DNA of 50,682 nucleotides from the IMG/VR virus record IMGVR_UViG_3300043409_001235, positions 1 through 50,682 of that record; one strand, given 5' to 3'. Made by a program: the position numbers and the translations under genes. Below, piece after piece: positions 1 through 8,889 of the stretch (its first letter is position 1; the number at the start of each line of letters is the position of its first letter). The notes under the pieces are model-generated. The model saw only the letters and a list, made by a program, of their open reading frames with translations. It was not told the origin of the DNA and made no database searches. Source of the DNA: a virus.

Positions 1-23
1 TTAATCTCCTTGTTGATTTGTAT

Positions 24-31
24 TATTTATA
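24..31 (-). promoter_or_regulatory. T4-type late promoter for the gene beyond the left edge (expected gp23)
   Basis: An exact TATAAATA on the minus strand is followed by a strong AAGGAGATTAA ribosome-binding site that ends at base 1. A gene must therefore start immediately outside the window. In T4 order the gene after gp21-gp22 is the major capsid gene gp23, so this is inferred to be its promoter and leader. A near copy of this whole leader lies at 49,464-49,496. Confidence 0.8.
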
Positions 32-51
32 AGTTTTAATATTTTGATATA

Positions 52-1050
52 TTACTTCTTAATGTTTGTTAATTTGAGTTGACGACTGATAGCATTTACA
101 TAACTTTCCATTAATGGAGAAGCTGTAGTATTTGATTGATTTGATGGGGTTTCTGTATCAAATCTTGGTGTTCTTTGTGTAGAAGTATTGAGTGTTGATC
201 CCTTACCAAAATAAGATTCTTTTAAAAGTTGAATCTTTTCTCCATATTCTTCGATAGTTTCAAAATTAATATTTTCTACTAATGAAGCAAGTTTTTCAAC
301 TTCTGTATCTGTGAGATCTCTAGATCTATTAACAAATTGTTCAATACACAATTGTTTACTTAAAGTAGATCGTAGTTTCATATTTTCACTGATTGCTTCA
401 TTAAGAGTATTTTCGAGTTTTTCTTTTTCTTCGAAAAGATCATCAACAATATCTACTTTTTCTTCTGGTACTTCAATGAAACTGTTCTCAAAAAGATCTT
501 TCAATCCATTGATAAAATTTTCTGCAATTTCAGTTCTAAGACCAGATTCTACTTCGAGTTTATTTTCTTGAAGCCAAGTCTGTCCAACATAGGTCAAATA
601 TCCATCAACAGCTTCTGTTAATTGAACCATTCCTGTTTCTATGCCAACATTAACACCTTGTGTAATTTCTTCTACAATAACTTCATACGAAGAATCTAAA
701 AGTGTTTGTTCAATCAAAGCTACTTTTGAATTTACTGCTGTTTCAAATATTAATTTTGCTTTTTCTTTGAAAGATTCAGTTAAGGTTTCTCCGTTGAAAA
801 GTGCTTGAAGATAATTTTCTGTTTGAACTTCTTCTTGACCACCCTGTGCAACTGCACCATTTGGTCCGCCAAGAAATGATGGTGATGCATTTACCAGTCC
901 TTGATTCAATCCACCTTGTGGGCGCTGGGATTGCATATTCATTTGAGCTTGATTTGGTGCAGCAACAGGTTGAGCTATTTGAACTCCTCGTCCTAAAGCA
1001 TCTGCATATAATCCTACGTATGGGTCTTGATTTTGTGTATTGTTTTCCAA
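52..1050 (-). CDS. 22: Prohead core scaffold protein, gp22-like
   Basis: This 332-residue protein is called gp22-like, the internal scaffold on which the capsid assembles and which the prohead protease later degrades. Support is mainly context: it directly follows gp21 and precedes the expected gp23, as in T4. The sequence is acidic and helical; residues about 195-235 look like a coiled coil (EEKEKLENTLNEAISEN), and the first 70 residues are Gln/Asn/Pro-rich. The start codon is TTG (1048-1050): an in-frame stop lies shortly upstream with no ATG between, and GGAGGATA sits at proper spacing. An exact late promoter lies at 1075-1082. The family assignment by sequence alone would be weaker than by position. 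Confidence 0.8.
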   Translation of the reverse strand: MENNTQNQDPYVGLYADALGRGVQIAQPVAAPNQAQMNMQSQRPQGGLNQGLVNASPSFLGGPNGAVAQGGQEEVQTENYLQALFNGETLTESFKEKAKLIFETAVNSKVALIEQTLLDSSYEVIVEEITQGVNVGIETGMVQLTEAVDGYLTYVGQTWLQENKLEVESGLRTEIAENFINGLKDLFENSFIEVPEEKVDIVDDLFEEKEKLENTLNEAISENMKLRSTLSKQLCIEQFVNRSRDLTDTEVEKLASLVENINFETIEEYGEKIQLLKESYFGKGSTLNTSTQRTPRFDTETPSNQSNTTASPLMESYVNAISRQLKLTNIKK

Positions 1051-1074
1051 TGTTATATCCTCCGTTATTTTAAT

Positions 1075-1082
1075 TATTTATA
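1075..1082 (-). promoter_or_regulatory. T4-type late promoter for gp22
   Basis: Exact TATAAATA on the minus strand in the gap between gp21 and gp22, 24 bases upstream of the gp22 TTG start, with GGAGGA between. The known T4 box lies around -10, which gives a short leader containing the ribosome-binding site. Confidence 0.75.
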
Positions 1083-1100
1083 TATTTGAATTTTTTGACA

Positions 1101-1751
1101 TTACAGATTACGTAAGAATTTATTAAAAAGTAATAGCGTATCTTCATCTAATTTACGCGTGGGAATCTTTTTAATAGCTTTCTTATATTCATTTACTTCG
1201 GATTCTTTAAGAAATCCATTATCCCACACCCATTCTTTTCCTTCTAATATACCATTAACAAATGCATGTGGTGCTGATGGATCTGCAACAATATCTATTG
1301 CAGAAAGCATAAAATCGTCCTGAACTTCATTATGTTCGTTGATTTTCTTCAAAGATCCCATTCCTCTGGTAGAAACACCTAATCGTGCTCCTTCATCAAT
1401 AAGGCTTTTTACTATGTTACCCATAGGAGTACTTAATATTTTACCTTTTCCATAAACATCATGTCCTTGTTGACGCAGTTCTGTTATCATATGAGATACA
1501 CGGTCTAGATTAACACTAGGACCTGCAGGATGATTCAATTCACCGAATGATCTCTTCTCTGCAACAAGTTCTTTATTATATCGACTACATTCGTTCATTA
1601 AAATTCTTGATGGATATTTTCGACCGTTTCGATTAACTGTTTCAGCCTGCATCATTATACCTTCAATGAAGTATGACTTTGGTTTACCATCAGCAGCCTC
1701 TAAGATTAGAGGTTTAACCGTTTCGAAAGATTGTTCTGTTATTAAAAACAT
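1101..1751 (-). CDS. 21: Prohead maturation protease, gp21-like
   Basis: A 216-residue serine protease of the T4 gp21 type, which cleaves scaffold and capsid proteins during prohead maturation and then itself. The expected catalytic positions are visible: His74 in GELNHPAGPS, Ser127 in LGVSTRGMG, and an acidic position in the SAIDIVADPSAP segment (Asp153 or Asp157). The motif NRNGRKYP near residues 40-47 is typical of these proteases. The ATG overlaps the TAA of the upstream core gene by one base (TAATG), which indicates translational coupling. It sits between core protein and scaffold genes as in T4. Confidence 0.95.
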   Translation of the reverse strand: MFLITEQSFETVKPLILEAADGKPKSYFIEGIMMQAETVNRNGRKYPSRILMNECSRYNKELVAEKRSFGELNHPAGPSVNLDRVSHMITELRQQGHDVYGKGKILSTPMGNIVKSLIDEGARLGVSTRGMGSLKKINEHNEVQDDFMLSAIDIVADPSAPHAFVNGILEGKEWVWDNGFLKESEVNEYKKAIKKIPTRKLDEDTLLLFNKFLRNL

Positions 1752-2131
1752 TATTTCTTTTTGATTGCAGATTTGACTGCATCTCGACGATTCTTCAAAT
1801 AACCATCAGATTTATCTGTATCACCATCGTTATCAATATCACCATCTTCTTTGCCAACTGGATCTAACTTTTTAGCAGATGCTGAAGTTTTTGCTGCAGC
1901 TTTTCTCTTTTTCAATATCGCTGCTGCCAACTTTGGCGAGTAAAGAACACTACCCTCCCCACCATCATCTTCCATAGAATTTACAGTCTTTGCTTCAAAC
2001 AATGTTGGAGCATATTCTTGTAATTTTTCTTCAAGAAGCATACCTATCTTTTCGTTCATAGATTCAGTTATCAATTCTTGAGCTTTATTGTATTCTTTTG
2101 ATAATATTGCATTGATTATGTCGTTGTTCAT
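1751..2131 (-). CDS. Small prohead core protein (gp67/gp68 position)
   Basis: A 126-residue charged protein between portal and protease, where T4 has the small core proteins gp67 and gp68. The N-terminal half is helical (ILSKEYNKAQELITESMNEK); the C-terminal half is Lys/Ala-rich with the acidic loop DGDIDNDGDTDKSD (about residues 96-109) followed by GYLKNRRDAV. The loop resembles the Ca-binding loop of EF-hand/dockerin modules. It has a good AGGAGA site and an exact late promoter at 2146-2153, and its stop overlaps the protease start. The role in the prohead core is inferred from position and composition; which of gp67 or gp68 it matches is not settled. Confidence 0.7.
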   Translation of the reverse strand: MNNDIINAILSKEYNKAQELITESMNEKIGMLLEEKLQEYAPTLFEAKTVNSMEDDGGEGSVLYSPKLAAAILKKRKAAAKTSASAKKLDPVGKEDGDIDNDGDTDKSDGYLKNRRDAVKSAIKKK

Positions 2132-2144
2132 TGTAGTCTCCTGT

Positions 2145-2444
2145 TTATTTATACATTTTAATATTTCTAATATTGTTTAAAATGTATTCTAATGTACTTG
2201 GATCATTTAATAATATTTTTTTAAACATTCGATTATATTTTATAATATCTATATCTATATAGGTTTTAATCAAAAAAGCATCATTTGGTGTTATTATTTT
2301 AACTATTTTATTTCTAAATCTTATTTTTTTATTTCTTTTTCCTTTAGCGGTATTTAATAAAAAATTATAAAAATTATCATCAAAATACTGAAATATACCA
2401 GATTCTTCTGATTTAAGCTTTTCCTGGTTGCGGTGTGATTCCAT
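2145..2444 (-). CDS. Small hypothetical protein overlapping the portal 3' end
   Basis: A 99-residue basic protein not recognised. It begins inside the last 32 bases of the portal gene in another frame and ends just before the small core gene, filling what would otherwise be a 280-base gap in a densely packed operon. The composition is Lys/Asn/Ile-rich as expected for a real gene in this AT-rich genome (FQYFDDNFYNFLLNTAKGK). No convincing ribosome-binding site precedes the ATG, so it may rely on coupling to portal translation, or the true start may lie further in. Position would allow a diverged small prohead core protein, but no motif supports this. Confidence 0.5.
   Translation of the reverse strand: MESHRNQEKLKSEESGIFQYFDDNFYNFLLNTAKGKRNKKIRFRNKIVKIITPNDAFLIKTYIDIDIIKYNRMFKKILLNDPSTLEYILNNIRNIKMYK
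2146..2153 (-). promoter_or_regulatory. T4-type late promoter for the small prohead core gene
   Basis: Exact TATAAATA on the minus strand, 14 bases upstream of the ATG at 2131, followed by AAACAGGAGACTACA. It overlaps the last codons of the preceding small gene. The geometry matches the gp13 promoter at 10,674-10,681. Confidence 0.75.
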
Positions 2445-3990
2445 TTTGTTGTTCCATCACTTGTTGTTGCATAGCTTGTTGTGCTTTTTGTTCTCTCTCA
2501 ACAGACATCTCTTGGTCCATTTGTTGCATTTCTTCGTCTGTTTGATTTAATATTGTTTTTCTTATGTATTTGTCAGAGAAAAATATACCAGACATTTGAC
2601 TTAAAGTTCCGAGCATTTCGACCTTTTCTTTTAATATTTCATTATTTTTCAATTCATCGAAATATGAATCTTTATTGAAATCGAATCGAATATCTTGAAC
2701 AATATTTTCCCAATCACTCAGAGTCATTATTCCTTTGAGTATGCATTGTTTCTTCAAAATATCAATAAACAGGTATGCAAATTTTCTTCTCATGCGTTCT
2801 ATGAATTTAAAGAATTTTACTTCATCTCTAGAAATTTCACTTGTTCTTCCCATATTAAACCCATTCTGTGCATCTAGACGAGATGATGGAACGTTTAATG
2901 ATCTAAAGAGTTTCTTTAATAAATAATCAATATCATCTAATTGACCGAGATTTTGACCACCATCAAGAGTAGAAATTTCTGTACCTTTTCCTCCCTCTCT
3001 TCTAGGAATCCAAAAATCTTCTAACATAGAATTATGATTATAGTCATCTTTTATTGCACCAGTTTTTGGGTCATACGATAATTTATTTCTATATCGTACC
3101 ATAAGATCTTTCATATATTGTTCTGCTTTTTGTTTTGGCAAATTACCAACATCTATATAAAAAATTCGTCTTTCTGGGGCACGGGTCATTCTGTAAATAA
3201 CTACAGCGTCTTCGATTTGACGAAGCATGTTTAATGGTCTTATTGCTTTATGCAAATATCCAATTACTTTTTTAGTTGATTGATCTATAATACCAGAGTG
3301 AACATATGTGATACAATCTGGTGATATTTTTAAACCAGTAGCTGTAGTCGGAAGTAAAGAATCCACGGAACTATCCGTATAAATAAAATGTTCATCAATA
3401 TTTTTAATAATATATATTTGTTTTCCGTTTATTGTCTTTAATTCTTTTTCTACTTTTCTGATTTTAGTTATTTTTACTGGATCTATTGATCTAAGTTCTG
3501 ATATTCCTCTATCTGGTCTTTCGTTATCAATAATATTATGAAAATATAATCTTCCATCGATATACCATCTTCTAAAATAATCATATCCTTTATTATTAAA
3601 ATCTAAAAGTTTTAAGATATTCTTATATTCTTCGTGTAATTTAAATTTAATATTCGGAGAAAGATTTACATTAGTTAAATCTAATTTAATAGAAGTTCCG
3701 TCTGCTTCAAATACTATAGATTCATTTGTTATATCTTCTATAGCAAGATCAACTTCAGGGTATAATGACATAGATCTATATTGTGCAATAGATTGAGTAT
3801 CATTAGCGTATGCCATTCCCCCAAAATCATAGACGGATGCCATAAGTCCACCAGACTCAATAACATAAGTTCCGTCATAGTTATCAGGTGCTACAAATGA
3901 TGGAGTAGAACTTTGTTCGGAACCAGTAGCTCCAAAATCTTCTGCTTGCTTATTACCACCAAACGAAAATCCAAATAATTCAAATGCCAT
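2413..3990 (-). CDS. 20: Portal vertex protein, gp20-like
   Basis: A 525-residue portal protein, the dodecameric ring at the unique capsid vertex that nucleates assembly, docks the terminase and passes DNA. It is close to T4 gp20 length (524). Characteristic portal segments are visible: YRSMSLYPEVDLAIEDI (71-87), RAPERRIFYIDVGNLP (270-285) and LEDFWIPRREGG (323-334), then LNVPSSRLD in the clip/crown half. A Gln/Met-rich tail ends the protein. It lies between tube gp19 and the core genes as in T4. The ATG has no clear Shine-Dalgarno; instead a TATACATA box lies only four bases upstream, see the leader finding. Confidence 0.97.
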   Translation of the reverse strand: MAFELFGFSFGGNKQAEDFGATGSEQSSTPSFVAPDNYDGTYVIESGGLMASVYDFGGMAYANDTQSIAQYRSMSLYPEVDLAIEDITNESIVFEADGTSIKLDLTNVNLSPNIKFKLHEEYKNILKLLDFNNKGYDYFRRWYIDGRLYFHNIIDNERPDRGISELRSIDPVKITKIRKVEKELKTINGKQIYIIKNIDEHFIYTDSSVDSLLPTTATGLKISPDCITYVHSGIIDQSTKKVIGYLHKAIRPLNMLRQIEDAVVIYRMTRAPERRIFYIDVGNLPKQKAEQYMKDLMVRYRNKLSYDPKTGAIKDDYNHNSMLEDFWIPRREGGKGTEISTLDGGQNLGQLDDIDYLLKKLFRSLNVPSSRLDAQNGFNMGRTSEISRDEVKFFKFIERMRRKFAYLFIDILKKQCILKGIMTLSDWENIVQDIRFDFNKDSYFDELKNNEILKEKVEMLGTLSQMSGIFFSDKYIRKTILNQTDEEMQQMDQEMSVEREQKAQQAMQQQVMEQQNGITPQPGKA

Positions 3991-3994
3991 ACTA

Positions 3995-4002
3995 TATGTA
4001 TA
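3995..4002 (-). promoter_or_regulatory. Late-promoter-like box directly upstream of the portal start
   Basis: TATACATA, one mismatch from the T4 late consensus, ending four bases before the portal ATG. The stretch TATACATATAGTATG differs by one base from TATAAATATAGTATG before the gene at 11,312. Whether it is used as a promoter is uncertain, since initiation would fall at the start codon. Confidence 0.4.
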
Positions 4003-4008
4003 AGAATT

Positions 4009-4536
4009 TTATACAGCGCCAAGAATCATTTCGTGGTAATCGTATGCTATAGTTATAGTAAATTCTGCAAATGAATCTACCATATCATAACTTAAATCTA
4101 TAGGACTGATATCCACAGGCCAACAATTATGTAATTTATATCCACGACCGGCCCCCAGCGAACCTCCTGGATTTCCTTGACCAGTACCATCGTTGTAAAG
4201 TACCTGCCAATCTTCTGTCTCATTATAAGATATTTTATGAGTCAAAAATCCGTCCATCATTTCTATCCAGCTTTCAAAACCATCTCGAAGGTTTTCGATA
4301 CTACTGTCATATACTGTTACTGCCCATTCGCCGAACTGTCTATCGCCAGAAAATTTTATCTGTCTTCCTTGAAATGACACAGGAATCATTCCTATTTGTG
4401 TACCTGGTATACTTAAAGCTTTAACATATATCTCGCCATTTTCTGTACCGAGCGGACCTTTGTCGCCGGAAGTGACAATTTTATATCTATTTGCTCTAAC
4501 ACCATTAAAATTATCTCGAAATCCTTGAATATCCAT
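4009..4536 (-). CDS. 19: Tail tube protein, gp19-like
   Basis: A 175-residue tail tube subunit, the protein that stacks in hexameric rings to form the inner DNA channel inside the sheath. Length is near T4 gp19 (163). Family features include the start FRDNFNGVRANRYKI, the FESWIEMMDG helix, the CWPVDISPIDLSYD segment near residues 138-151 and the C-terminal strand EFTITIAYDYHEM. It has an AAGGAGA ribosome-binding site and lies directly after the sheath gene. A second protein of the same fold is at 42,328-42,897 on the other strand. Confidence 0.95.
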   Translation of the reverse strand: MDIQGFRDNFNGVRANRYKIVTSGDKGPLGTENGEIYVKALSIPGTQIGMIPVSFQGRQIKFSGDRQFGEWAVTVYDSSIENLRDGFESWIEMMDGFLTHKISYNETEDWQVLYNDGTGQGNPGGSLGAGRGYKLHNCWPVDISPIDLSYDMVDSFAEFTITIAYDYHEMILGAV

Positions 4537-4561
4537 GTTTTTTCTCCTTAATTAAATTCTT

Positions 4562-5950
4562 TTATTTGTTTGTGAGTGTTATATTGATATAGTTTATAGA
4601 TCCTGGTATTTTTACAGAAATATCTGCAACAAAAGCTTTAGCATCTATAACAGATTGAACATTATTAGTTTCATCACAAACAACAGAATATTCACTTAAT
4701 CCATCGACAGCTTTAATTCTCTTAAGTATACCGTCAGCCTGAAGAACAAACGACCCACGAGTAGCTGCAGTATTTTGTTCAAACAATACTGCCGAAGCAA
4801 TATCCTGCAAAACAGTTCGTATGTATATAATAGTTCTAATAACATTCAAACTAACTAACGAGGAAGTATCTGAAGCGTTTGTGATATCTCCATACAAGAG
4901 AGTTCCGCTACCTGGTAGTGATATTACAGGATTTATATTGTTATTATATAAAGTATCTTGTGCTAGTGAGGTAAATTTATTTCCCAACCTGACTACATTT
5001 AGAATTCTTCCACGTTTGATTCCAGCTGGTGAATACCATGGTCTACCTGTATTTGCTATACATCCAGCAATATCTGGAGCTAAAGGCGTTCGTATTAAAT
5101 TTGTAGATACTGTTGATGCTACAGAATTTAAATGATATTTATCTCCAGCAACCATAAAAATATACTCATTAGGTGTAGTAAGAGGAAGTCCAATTTTGGC
5201 GTCAGTTTCTACATTGCCAGTTAGACCAACATTAATTACACCGATTACAGGACGTTCTGTTGATTTTAATGCATCAGTTATATCAATAACATTTTGTGAT
5301 TCTGTATACGGACTCCAAGTTGCACCACTCCACCCGGAATACCCGGAGATGTCTTGATGATATGGTTGAAATACAACATCAAACAACCCAGGGGCTGCAA
5401 AATCTATTGCCGTTGAATAAGGACTAAGAGTTCCAGCACCGCTATTGTTTGGTGATGCTGCAGATGTAAATCCTACACCAGAAACACCTATTCTAACAGT
5501 GGTGCCGTATTGTAAAGCATTATGTACTGCCCACCAATTTGGTCTAAATTTGTTTGTAGATCCAATTGTTAATGTGTTGCCACTCGCACCTGCAATCGCT
5601 GAGATGGTATATGTAGTTCCATATGCTCCATCGAGAAGGCCTATAGCTCCTCCCAGAGTACCACCACTAGTATAGGTTGCACCTTGCATTATAATAGTAT
5701 TATAGTCAACATTATCAGCGCTTACGCCTTGTGCATATTCTGATAATAATCGAATTCTTTGAAACCAATTGCCTTGTGATGATTCTGTGATATATCCATC
5801 TTGTAGTTCACCAGGTGTAGCAATTAGGTGTAGAGCTGGAGCCCAGCATCCTAATATCGGTTTAGTTGAACCGAATATAACTGTCTCGAGTGGAAGAACG
5901 AAAGATTGGTCTATTATTTCAAATGTTAGTTTTGGTCTGCTTCGTGCCAT
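4562..5950 (-). CDS. 18: Tail sheath protein, gp18-like
   Basis: A 462-residue contractile sheath protein placed between terminase and tube genes, as in T4. It is shorter than T4 gp18 (659), consistent with loss of outer protrusion domains and retention of the core that contracts. The C-terminal region (LNVIRTIIYIRTVLQDIASAV and following) has the conserved helix-strand arrangement of sheath proteins. The leader carries AAGGAGATATTAT before the ATG, the same as gp13, and a TATATATAA box about 30 bases upstream that may be a variant late promoter. Confidence 0.92.
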   Translation of the reverse strand: MARSRPKLTFEIIDQSFVLPLETVIFGSTKPILGCWAPALHLIATPGELQDGYITESSQGNWFQRIRLLSEYAQGVSADNVDYNTIIMQGATYTSGGTLGGAIGLLDGAYGTTYTISAIAGASGNTLTIGSTNKFRPNWWAVHNALQYGTTVRIGVSGVGFTSAASPNNSGAGTLSPYSTAIDFAAPGLFDVVFQPYHQDISGYSGWSGATWSPYTESQNVIDITDALKSTERPVIGVINVGLTGNVETDAKIGLPLTTPNEYIFMVAGDKYHLNSVASTVSTNLIRTPLAPDIAGCIANTGRPWYSPAGIKRGRILNVVRLGNKFTSLAQDTLYNNNINPVISLPGSGTLLYGDITNASDTSSLVSLNVIRTIIYIRTVLQDIASAVLFEQNTAATRGSFVLQADGILKRIKAVDGLSEYSVVCDETNNVQSVIDAKAFVADISVKIPGSINYINITLTNK

Positions 5951-5994
5951 ATAATATCTCCTTGTTGGTTACATTATATATAAAAATCTATATT

Positions 5995-7719
5995 TCAGAA
6001 AAAATTATTTTGTTTATACAGATCTGTCCAATTATCATTTTGTGTTTTTTTATCAATCGTTAACCATTTATCCTCAGAATTCCAATTTTCTTCAATTTCC
6101 GCAGAATCGTCGTCAACTCCATCTAAAATATAACCAAAAGGCAACAGTTCATCTTCTATTTTTTTAATATCCTGTTCATACATTTCCAATCGAACATCAG
6201 TATTTGTCAGATTTTTGAAAAATTCCTGTCTGGTCGACCAAGCAAATAAAACTAAAGTCATGACCATATCGTCATTGTATCCTCGATCAGCACTAAATGA
6301 GGCATTTGTTGAAATAAAGGTGGTGAGTTCTTCTATGATTTCAGCATCTTCTATGATAAGTTTATCGTTTTCAATTAAATTTTTCAAAACAGAGCAGCCT
6401 AGTTTTTTCACAACTTGACTAGTTCTGATTCCTAATTGTTGATTCTTACTACCACCAAAGCCTTCTGTTATAATTTGGCCTTTTCTTCCTCTCATATTAC
6501 TTTTAATCAAATTTTCATATTCTAAGTCTCTGTGGAGAATATCAGCCACCTGACTTCCAATATCATTCAATTCTACCATTACATAGGCGTCATTGTATCG
6601 TTTTCCCAAAGATCGTATAATAGAAGGAAACAGTAAAGGTGATATTATATTATTTCTGTATTTTGCCACAATCTTATAGGGCATCTGAGTTATATCAATA
6701 ACTGTTAGTGCACTATAGTCTTTTCCTTGTCCGCGAGCCACGTCGACAACAATAAAATAAGTATGCAGGGGTGTTGTTTCAGTTTCTTTGACGGGATCTA
6801 CAAATATAGTTAATCCGTCATCTGTTTTGGACATTGGTTTTACCCAAGTAAGATTATTTAATTTTTCAGAAGATATAAGAGTATTACTAGATCCAATGAA
6901 ATCACATTCAAACTCCTCGCTGAACTGTCTTTCGGAACTGTTACGTATAGTTTCTTGTTTCCACGCTTCATCACGAAGAGGACCACCTGGATATTTTGGC
7001 ACTTGATTCCATGTTACCTCTATAGGAATATACTCGTTTTGTTTACTTTGAGCACCTTTCCAGAAATGGTAAAACATATTCAACCCCTTTGGAGTTGAAA
7101 TCATAGCTACTTTAGTTGTTTGACCAGAGGTGATCGTCGGATAGACTGAACTAAAGAATTCTTCTGCTACGTTTGTTGGAACGTGGGCGTATTCATCGAG
7201 TACTAGAAAATTATATGAACCTCCTCGGATTGCACTCGAGGATGTTGCTGCTGCTATAACTCTAGAACCATTTTCCAGTGCAATTGAATATTTATTCCAT
7301 TCCTTTATTCCTTGTTGTAGCCAAGTAGGAAGATATTCATATGCAAGCTTTAATCTAGCAAGAATATCTTTTGCTGTAGATTGCTTATTTGCAAGTATTG
7401 CAACATTCATACTTTGATTAAACAAAATATAATGTAACAGATATGAAGTAACTGTAGTCGTTTTGCCGGATTGTCGTGGAAGTTTAGCAATAATAAAGCG
7501 ATTGTCGTGAATTTTATTTATCATATCTTCTTGATAATCAAAAAGATGAAAAGGTACAAGTCCTTTATCCAATGAAACTACTTTAATATATTTCTGAATA
7601 AAATATACTGGATTTTTTGCACATTTAATATATTCTTCTATCTGTTCTTTTGTAAAGTTTACAGTCTGACCTTCTGGTTTTAAATTTGGATTTCCTAAAT
7701 ATCCAGCATTTCTTCCCAT
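5995..7719 (-). CDS. 17: Terminase large subunit, gp17-like
   Basis: A 574-residue packaging motor that hydrolyses ATP to translocate DNA and cuts concatemers. The ATPase domain shows a Walker A PRQSGKTT (81-88, Lys86), Walker B FLVLDE (171-176, Asp175 and Glu176) and the coupling motif ISTPKG. The nuclease half begins with YFIVVDVARGQGKDYSALTV and contains further acidic positions near GYNDDMVMTL. The length matches T4 gp17 (610). The gene starts one base after the small terminase stop and has GGAAGATTAA as ribosome-binding site. Confidence 0.98.
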   Translation of the reverse strand: MGRNAGYLGNPNLKPEGQTVNFTKEQIEEYIKCAKNPVYFIQKYIKVVSLDKGLVPFHLFDYQEDMINKIHDNRFIIAKLPRQSGKTTTVTSYLLHYILFNQSMNVAILANKQSTAKDILARLKLAYEYLPTWLQQGIKEWNKYSIALENGSRVIAAATSSSAIRGGSYNFLVLDEYAHVPTNVAEEFFSSVYPTITSGQTTKVAMISTPKGLNMFYHFWKGAQSKQNEYIPIEVTWNQVPKYPGGPLRDEAWKQETIRNSSERQFSEEFECDFIGSSNTLISSEKLNNLTWVKPMSKTDDGLTIFVDPVKETETTPLHTYFIVVDVARGQGKDYSALTVIDITQMPYKIVAKYRNNIISPLLFPSIIRSLGKRYNDAYVMVELNDIGSQVADILHRDLEYENLIKSNMRGRKGQIITEGFGGSKNQQLGIRTSQVVKKLGCSVLKNLIENDKLIIEDAEIIEELTTFISTNASFSADRGYNDDMVMTLVLFAWSTRQEFFKNLTNTDVRLEMYEQDIKKIEDELLPFGYILDGVDDDSAEIEENWNSEDKWLTIDKKTQNDNWTDLYKQNNFF

Positions 7720-7720
7720 T

Positions 7721-8143
7721 TTAATCTTCCATTTCCTTTAAAGGACTGCGTTCTCGATTAATTAAGTTTTGTAACTCGGAAGTAGATCCAACATAGATTG
7801 AATTGTTTGTGGTATTTTTAATTGTTACTTTTTTAGATTCTGCATCTGTTAATTTATCATGTATATCAATCAAATCTTTATTCATTTCACTTAGAGTTTT
7901 CATCATATTAGTAAGAACTTCATATGCTCGAGGAGAATCACTTTCTGTTGCAACCTTAACTATACCTTCCATTGCATCCATTCCAGTACTTATCAAACTG
8001 TGAATATTTTTTCTAGCAGAGTCAAAATCTCCTTGTAGTGTTTCATTTTTTTCTGTTACATCTACCTTGTCAATTACTACTAATGGTAGGGTTTCAAAAT
8101 CAACACCAAGCGCATTTGATATTTTTAAATCAGAGTTTTTCAT
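7721..8143 (-). CDS. 16: Terminase small subunit, gp16-like
   Basis: A 140-residue small terminase, which forms a ring that regulates DNA recognition and gp17 activity. The region ARKNIHSLISTGMDAMEG followed by SPRAYEVLTNMMKTLSEMN is typical of the T4 gp16 central helical domain. The start at 8143 is preferred over an upstream in-frame ATG at 8170: it gives an ATGA overlap with the stop of gp15 and an AGGATT site, while 8170 has no ribosome-binding site. It lies directly before gp17. Confidence 0.9.
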   Translation of the reverse strand: MKNSDLKISNALGVDFETLPLVVIDKVDVTEKNETLQGDFDSARKNIHSLISTGMDAMEGIVKVATESDSPRAYEVLTNMMKTLSEMNKDLIDIHDKLTDAESKKVTIKNTTNNSIYVGSTSELQNLINRERSPLKEMED

Positions 8144-8889
8144 AATCCTGCTGTATTTCCTGGCGACCATGTAATAGATCCAGTAATACTGTCTCCTGTA
8201 TATCCTATATCTGTTAAAAATTTATTATTAATAACATCCCCGTCAAATATATCTATATCTACAGTTTCGATAATAGAACTACTTCTAATCTTAATTGGAG
8301 AATAAATATAACCTTTCATAGTAAACGAAATAACAGATATTATGGATCTTCTATTATCAAAATCGCCTTCATATTCTTCATTCACTTGTACATCTGTTAA
8401 TATAATAGGAATATCTACTTTTGTATAAAAATCATTCATATTCATAGTTACAGTAAAATCAGGAGTAAAAAATGGAACAATTTGTTCTATTATTTGTAAA
8501 TTTTGTTCTGAACTTCTAGAAAACACATACAAAACAAAATTAAAATTATAAGGAGATTCTGAATAAGCTGTTTTTGTTATGTTGTTTGTTGTTTTATTTT
8601 TTTCTTTTAATTTGTTTATTCTTCTCATAGGATCATATTGTAAATTATTCAACTCAAATCCTATTCTTGGTAAAGACATCTGGACGTGTGTCTGATCAGT
8701 AATACCACTTTCAGATATTATCTTTTGAATAAATTTTTCTTTTGGGCCATAACTTAATGGAACTCTTGTTTTTTCAATTCCAGAACTACGCACAGTTTTG
8801 ACATATAAAGAATTGAATAACGAACCAAACCCAATAACATGTTTTCTTATTGTATTGTCAAAACTGTCATCTATTATTTGATTGAACAT
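8140..8889 (-). CDS. 15: Tail sheath stabiliser / tail completion protein, gp15-like
   Basis: A 249-residue protein of the T4 gp15 type, the hexameric ring that caps the finished tail and joins it to the neck. Family features are the segment HVQMSLPRIGFELNNLQYDP, with the following RINKL, and the central IIEQIVPFFTPDFTVTMN. Length is near T4 gp15 (272). It is coupled to its neighbours on both sides: TAATG with gp14 and ATGA with gp16. Confidence 0.95.
   Translation of the reverse strand: MFNQIIDDSFDNTIRKHVIGFGSLFNSLYVKTVRSSGIEKTRVPLSYGPKEKFIQKIISESGITDQTHVQMSLPRIGFELNNLQYDPMRRINKLKEKNKTTNNITKTAYSESPYNFNFVLYVFSRSSEQNLQIIEQIVPFFTPDFTVTMNMNDFYTKVDIPIILTDVQVNEEYEGDFDNRRSIISVISFTMKGYIYSPIKIRSSSIIETVDIDIFDGDVINNKFLTDIGYTGDSITGSITWSPGNTAGL

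Noticed and set aside
7721-8170. Start of the small terminase at 8170
   Set aside because: The ATG at 8143 has a better ribosome-binding site and an exact ATGA overlap with gp15.
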